Source: Formicarius rufipectus (Eukaryota; Chordata; Aves; Passeriformes; Formicariidae). Taken from it: a DNA stretch of 64,000 bases. The stretch lies in the NCBI GenBank assembly GCA_013399695.1, contig VXAU01001251.1, positions 1,343,925 through 1,407,924 on the forward strand, read 5' to 3'. Of the stretch, positions 58,159 to 64,000 are shown one piece after another. A program made the position numbers and the translations under genes. Under the pieces are notes generated by a model that was not told the origin of the DNA, did not search any database, and was given only the letters and a program-made list of their open reading frames with translations. Each line of letters begins with the position of its first letter. Within the stretch, counting starts at the first letter, position 1.

Positions 58159-61100
58159 GTAAGATATCTCTTTTCCACAAAGACTTCACCTTTGCTTTTT
58201 AATTGGTGTCAAATACAAAAATTAAAACCTCCAGTGTGAGAAGTCATTGCACATATTTTCTGAAGTTTGTAAATGTCTCTTCCCGTTCTCACTGTAATAA
58301 TGAAAAGTAAATGTATATCCCAAGGACAAAATTTTCAAACCCTTGGCTTAACAAAATGAAGAGTGTAAAAGCTGTAAGCTATAAGTCCCTTTGGAGCTCT
58401 TTGTGCCGTGGGAACATAATGAGTAGTTCTTTGTGCTGCTTATAAATAACTCCAACATCCACTGATCAGCAGCATGACCTCAAGTCAGGCAATTCAGCTC
58501 CCTACTTCACTTTACCCAATAACTGTGATACCATGCAATAGGTATCTTATCATCAGGGATGACAGTTGGCTACAGGGGAGTCAGGTACAGTCCTATGCAT
58601 AATAAATACTATTTGCTGCAAAGTTTCACTGCAGTCATATAAATGGACAGAACTGTCCTTTCATTCTGCTCCATCATTTAATCCTTGTAATTCTTCTGCT
58701 CCATGCTATAAACAAAAGTTTGCACTTCAGGGTATTTTTACCCCTTCAGGGTACTTTTGAAACACTGTGTAGGAGATTCTTGGATGGTTTTGTGAACTGG
58801 ATCTATAAATTAGCACAACTGATCCTTACTAATGCTTCAGAAGACCTCAAGTCTTCTAGTAAAGTACAGTAAATACAGTGCTGGTACCTCCTCTTTGATA
58901 ATTTTATTTTTGTTTTTCTCATCAACATCACACAGTAGCAGAAAATAAAGGTGATTTCAAGAAAAATTCCCCAACTCTCCAGTTTGAATCCCAGCCAACA
59001 TGCAAGTCTCACTCCTGTGCAGAAGCATGATAAGCATGAGCTCCTGGTAAATCCTCAGCCAATACAACACAGACGCATTCTGGTTCAGCACTCTGGTTCA
59101 GAACTCTTCATACAGCTGCCAAGGACTGCACTAGGTGTGAAATGATAACCCAGTGACTCCAGTCACCTTTCAAGGTGACAAAAACTTTGCACAATTGGAA
59201 ATTTAGTTTAGTCAAGCATTATGGAAGGACTGGTTGACATAGTCTCCCAAAAACTGGGCACAGCAGTTCCTGGTCTCCAAAACAGAAGAAATTATGCTCT
59301 GATCTGATTTTCAAGTTCTTCAAAAGAGTTAATAATCCTCCAAATCCTTATTGAGTTATGATTCTAGTGAAAGGGACTGGTCATTTTTATGAGAGATATA
59401 ATTGCCTGACAGTGTTCACATCTGTTACACCTGTGGTATGAAATATTCACTCTACTGAAGCTTATCAGTGTTTCACTGCCAGTGGATGTGAGATCAGGAT
59501 TTCAGACACAGAATATCAATGGCAAGTTACGTGGCTTGATAAGTAAGACATAGACAAAGACCTTTACTTTGTCTTGAATTCAGATGGGAATGTTCATTGA
59601 ATGTTGCATTTTAATAAAAGCAAGTGCTTAACAGAGCATTTTAAACAAGGTGACTTTCACCTTAACTGAAGAAGGGAGATAGAAAACCCATAACCAAGTG
59701 TGAATCTTTCTGTCAGTTCAAAATCTGCAGGAAGTGAAACATGCACAGTTTATGCTGCTCTTAGGAGTGTTTTCACTGTTTCCCATATACAGGAAACTAG
59801 AAGTTTAAAATAGGAATTAATTCTCAGATTATTAATTTAAATTGAAGCTTGAGGTTGCAGTTCAAGTTCAAAGAAACATTTTATTGGGCCGGAAATTCAC
59901 CACTTTGAAAAGCCCTACTCAGTCCTAGCCTGCGGATCTAACTTACTATAGCAGGCTGTCACAAGGTGACAAGAAAAAGCAAGTATGATCTTAGATGCAC
60001 CAAAAGTTATGGATGCACAAAAGTCAGCAGCAAGGATCAAGGATGGACAAAAGCCACTTAAGCTAAAAGATAATATTCATTATATCAACAAATGCATTCA
60101 AACTGTGTCTAGATATATTTAGTTAGAAAGCAGATATGAGTTTCTGCTATCAAATTTGAGATTGATCAAGGCATAAATGGAATCAGAGACAGCTTCAGGT
60201 ACACACAAAGTATGCAGCTGCTATTGTGGGTACTACAGTGTTTAGAGCAGCAAAAATAATGACACCACTGTTTCAGAGCAGATTCGGGATTCAAACATAT
60301 GCAAACCTTCCATCCTTGCTAAGAAAAAGTCCCATTCCATCCACATGGTGCCTCACTTCCATGACCCCTCCTGTCCCCACTCTCCAGGTGGGAGCAGCTG
60401 TGCCGGTCCTCCCTTGGCCTGAGGGATGCGGGGTTGGACCATGGGCTGGAGGTGTTCCCACACCCCTAGGCCTTAGTCTTGAAGAGGATTTTGGATACAC
60501 ACGATGTCAGCTAGCAGTGCTGGGAGGTCATGTTTAGGGAAATGGGGGTAAGTGCCACTTGTGTCTTAAGTGCTCAGGAATGGAGGTGTTACAGAGCAAC
60601 TACCAAAGCAAAAGCTGACTGCACTAACAAGAAGCAGAAACTGCCTGTGGTGGTCTGCAGTTTTCTGTTTGGTTTTTAGTCTACATTCCTAACTTCAGTC
60701 CTTATCAAGTCAGTTCTGCCCTAGCGTCTTACATTATGAAAACTGATTTACATATCCAAACAAATGGCCCTCAAAGGGAATATTCAGGCTGACAAAACAT
60801 AACCCATGCTCATCCTTTTTAGAGTTATCTTTGCATTAAAGAAAGATTAACAAACAAAACCAAGGAGATAAAGAAAGAAATGTCATGGAACCACCGGGAA
60901 TTTTGAGAAACTGTTCAACCATCCATGTACATTCATGAAGATGGGGTTGGGGCTAGAGAGATTTCCCAGTTGACACATTTCTCCACTTGTGAACATGCTG
61001 AAAGATCACTCATACGTTTTCAATGAAGTCACTGACAGTCAAGAATGCTGGAGGCAACAGCTGTTGGAGATTGATTTACCCCAAGGCTATTTAATTTCTC

Positions 61101-62309
61101 TGCCTCTCCTAAGGATGCTTGCTAGGGGGAAGGTAAAGAAGCACAACTAAAAATTGTATTGCTTTCAGCAGCTGTTGTTATTCCTGAAAGCCAAGAATGG
61201 GTCAAAAAAATGTGATGAAAGTCTTGGATTGTTATCAGCTATAAGGGTGGCCAGAGCTTACTGCTTCCTTTGTGGGTAGAGTTTCCTTTGTGGAATGAAA
61301 TACAGTAAAATTACTAACTCCAAGAGGGCTTAGTTGCCTGGGAGTTACCGTGAAGTATATATATGCCTTGGAATTTCCAGAATTATAAGTATATTATGTC
61401 AGTGTGGAGTGATACAGGTTGTGAAAGGCGGCCCTTGTGTTCAGTAACAGGAGCTGGGACTATCGAGCAGCAAGAAAAGACAACATAAAACATTCATTAA
61501 AATGGTGGAAAAAAATTACTGAAAAGCAGAGTGCAGCTGCTGTACATGTCAGTTACTATTTCAGAACAGTCTCCGTCTGTGAAATTCTGAGTTCTTATTA
61601 AATCACATTGTCCAACCAAGCATTAGACTCCTACACTGTAAGACATTTGCCTACCTAGTTGAAAACACAACACATGCATTTCCAGCATTTTGCTAGCAGA
61701 AGTTCTGAAACAAGGACTGCATTTTCAGAGAAGAAGGAAATGGATGGACATCTTTGGGTCACCAGGGACTTCATTGCTATGAATACATAGGAAGCCTTGT
61801 GGCTTCGCAGAGTCCATTGGGCATAAAACTTCTGTCTGTTCCCTTCGCCAGTGCAAGCTGTTCAAGACACTTCTCCATCCTGAGCATTAGCTGCCTATAA
61901 CCTGACACCCTTCCAAATCCTGCTAGTGGATCACTCAGGACATATATATATCAAGGTTTTAGTTTGGATCAAGAATACACTTTCAGAACAAATCTCACAT
62001 TATCCCCACTTATGGTGTTTTAGTTCCCATCCTGAATCTGTCCTGGACACCATGAGCCATATTCCTGCCAGACAAAAATGAAGTGGAAAGTGTGCTTCAG
62101 GATCATACCCTCCTGCACTGCAATGCAAAGAGTTCTGCAAGACCAGATTAGAGCTAGTTTAGGTAGAATAACTCTGAAAAGTGAGTAATATGGACATTGG
62201 ACCTTTAGTACCAGCTGTTCCATTATGCAGGTTCACTCCTACTAGTCCACAAATATTGCTGATACCCACCTAGCCATATAAATCCACCAGATAATTAACA
62301 GCCTCTTCA
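58159..62309. other. Unique DNA, no supported gene
   Basis: Short local repeats such as two cttcagggta units near 58727 and 58746 are present. No transposon or gene was recognised. Confidence 0.4.
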
Positions 62310-62373
62310 TAAAGGGAAAAAGAAAAAAAAACAACAAAAAAACCCAAAAAACGAAAAAAAGAAAAAAAGAAAA
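62310..62373. repeat. A-rich low-complexity tract
   Basis: A-runs interrupted by single G or C bases. A frame on the other strand here is compositional. Confidence 0.9.
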
Positions 62374-62589
62374 ATGTATCAGGCAGCTGAAGGATGGACC
62401 TATACATGTAAAAGTTACCAATATCCCCAAAATTATTATGATCAGAGAAGGACAGCTTCTACTGTCTCTTAACTTTAGAAGAGTTATCAGGAATAACACA
62501 AAATATAGCAAAGGCAGAAGAATTCAAAGATGGCAATCTTTGGTTGTCGTGGACCTAAAATTGCTTTAAACATTCTTAAGATGCTGGGG

Positions 62590-62606
62590 AAAAAAAAAAA
62601 AAAAAA
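62590..62606. repeat. Poly-A run (17)
   Basis: A simple homopolymer run. Confidence 0.9.
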
Positions 62607-62847
62607 GAAAGTTGGAGTGCAAAACCGCTTGGCAACGAAGGAGTTAACAGGGATGATGAGGAAACCTTGGGAGAACCCTGAATGGACATCTCTTGACAGA
62701 TAAAGGACTCCAAAACTCTGTCGCCTCCCTGTCTCCAAGATGTATGAGGTTGCCTCGACTTTGTGGATGCACCCTGAACCTAGATGAGGACTTCATTGTG
62801 TTTCTAACTTGTGTCCATTACCATATGTCTCTGCATAGTGAATAGTG

Positions 62848-62911
62848 TGTTATCTCCTAGTTATGACATCTCCTCCCAATGTTATCTCCTAGTTGTAATA
62901 TTTCCTCCCAT
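62848..62911. repeat. 32-bp tandem duplication
   Basis: Two adjacent units begin tgttatctcctagtt (62848 and 62880) and end cctccca. They differ at a few bases. Confidence 0.85.
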
Positions 62912-64000
62912 ATTTAGCAGAAGGCAAACCCTGGGATGAAGATTCATTTACTGAGCATATATATTGTGTGTTATAGTATCAGTAAATGTTCTTGTTTGCA
63001 CCCTCATCAAACGGGGACTGTTTAGTTCTTGACCGCCACAGAAAAAGACAAAGCCATAGGAAAAGTCGTAATGATGAAAATGAGGTAGTGTGCTGCTATG
63101 GCAGCAGTTAATCATACTGTGTATTTTAGCCACACCACTGTAGCACCAGACTATAAAGGAACTTCTTAGCTTAGGGCCTTGGGACTATGATTTAGTCCTG
63201 TGAACTTGATGTCTAACTGAAGCTTATACAACTTGAAGTTTAAAATGTTTAACTCTGAGAAAGTTAGTAAAGGACCATTTTCTGTGAGGGGTTTTGGACT
63301 GCAGGGAAGAAATCATCAAACTACTGAAAATTCTAGTCCTACAAGTATTTAAAATAAGAGAAAAGCAACTTTTTGTGGTTTTTCAGCAGTTCTCTCTCTG
63401 GGACAAGGTGGAAATGTGAAAAGAAGAAATGCAGAAATTAAGAAAAATTAATTATGGACTGTATCAGACAGAATATAACAGTTTTTCTGCCGATTACACC
63501 AAAGGTTGGATCAAGCAGTTTTGTTACTAAACTTCAGAATATCTGGCAACTTCATAGTGGTCTGACTAGATAGATATCCAGCTCCTTTCTATACCATTTG
63601 CTACTAAGCTTACAGTCATTTTACACTAATGATGGAATATGCAAATCCTGTAGCATGTAAAAATTGTCATGCATGGATTATTTGATTTCCGAATAGCATT
63701 GTTAAAAACAAATAAACAAAAAAATAACAACAAAACCCCTGCAAGTCCTAAAGCTTTTGAGTGAGAGACTAAACGGTAACTAGTTGGAAAAATGGAATTA
63801 TGAAAATATTTGACACCTGCCTGATTTTACACAAGCCTGTACATATTAAAACTTCCACCAAAGCGCAGCCACTTGGATGCATGTCCATGGATAACCTTTG
63901 TCATCAGAGGAACACTGGCACAGATGTCTGCGCTCTTTTATTTTCAGTAACATTAGGTTCAAAGCAAGGTTTGTGAGGGCCTGACCACAGCTCCTGCTGA
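62912..64000. other. Unique AT-rich DNA
   Basis: No gene or transposon was recognised. A short A/C-rich stretch lies at about 63704-63738. Confidence 0.4.

Noticed and set aside
1..64000. CRISPR arrays, bacterial operons, tRNA or rRNA genes
   Set aside because: No regularly spaced direct repeats, ribosome-binding sites or tRNA/rRNA signatures were seen. Repeat content is that of a bird nuclear genome.

Overview
This window reads as nuclear DNA from a bird. CR1 LINE 3' ends occur on both strands, and there are four solo LTRs of avian ERVL-like families. The base composition is AT-rich apart from one CpG island, and there are no bacterial operons, ribosome-binding sites or long uninterrupted genes. 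The species cannot be named from the sequence. No gene could be identified by homology.

Layout. 0-1.35 kb: a 29-bp tandem pair, a nearly G-free A/C tract and a plus-strand solo LTR. 1.35-9.85 kb: mostly unique AT-rich sequence with one good candidate micro-exon (7776-7814). 9.85-11.95 kb: three consecutive plus-strand CR1 fragments that look different in age. 12-15 kb: unique. 15.0-18.0 kb: several coding-like, splice-bounded segments on the minus strand, with a frameshift and stops, and with a minus-strand ERVL-like LTR (15562-16643) among them; this may be a decayed gene. 18-25.4 kb: unique, with a 51-T run and two candidate plus-strand exons. 25.4-28.1 kb: an assembly artefact in which a 1,097-bp block appears twice around a 62-N gap. 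32.1-33.45 kb: a minus-strand CR1 reverse-transcriptase remnant with a second artificial duplication, joined by a single N. 39.5-39.8 kb: an isolated CpG island. 40.1-40.46 and 46.28-47.14 kb: minus-strand CR1 copies, the second still encoding the C-terminal part of CR1 ORF2. 45174-45262: the best-looking plus-strand exon. 50.7-51.2 kb: an LTR sister to the one at 0.76 kb. 53.25-54.73 kb: an ERVL-like solo LTR whose 3' edge was hit by a 5'-truncated LINE of a different, RTE-like clade, with a perfect 13-bp target-site duplication. 57.1-57.3 kb: an internally deleted CR1. The remainder is unique or low-complexity sequence.

Interpretation. The window is probably intergenic or lies in long introns. 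Several short segments with good splice sites hint at one or more genes, but each is short, the reading frames do not join convincingly, and a 64-kb double-stranded sequence produces such segments by chance. They are given as candidates only. The best-supported unusual observations are the nested LINE-in-LTR insertion, the two assembly duplications, the possible decayed gene at 15-18 kb and the isolated CpG island. I found no convincing undescribed system.
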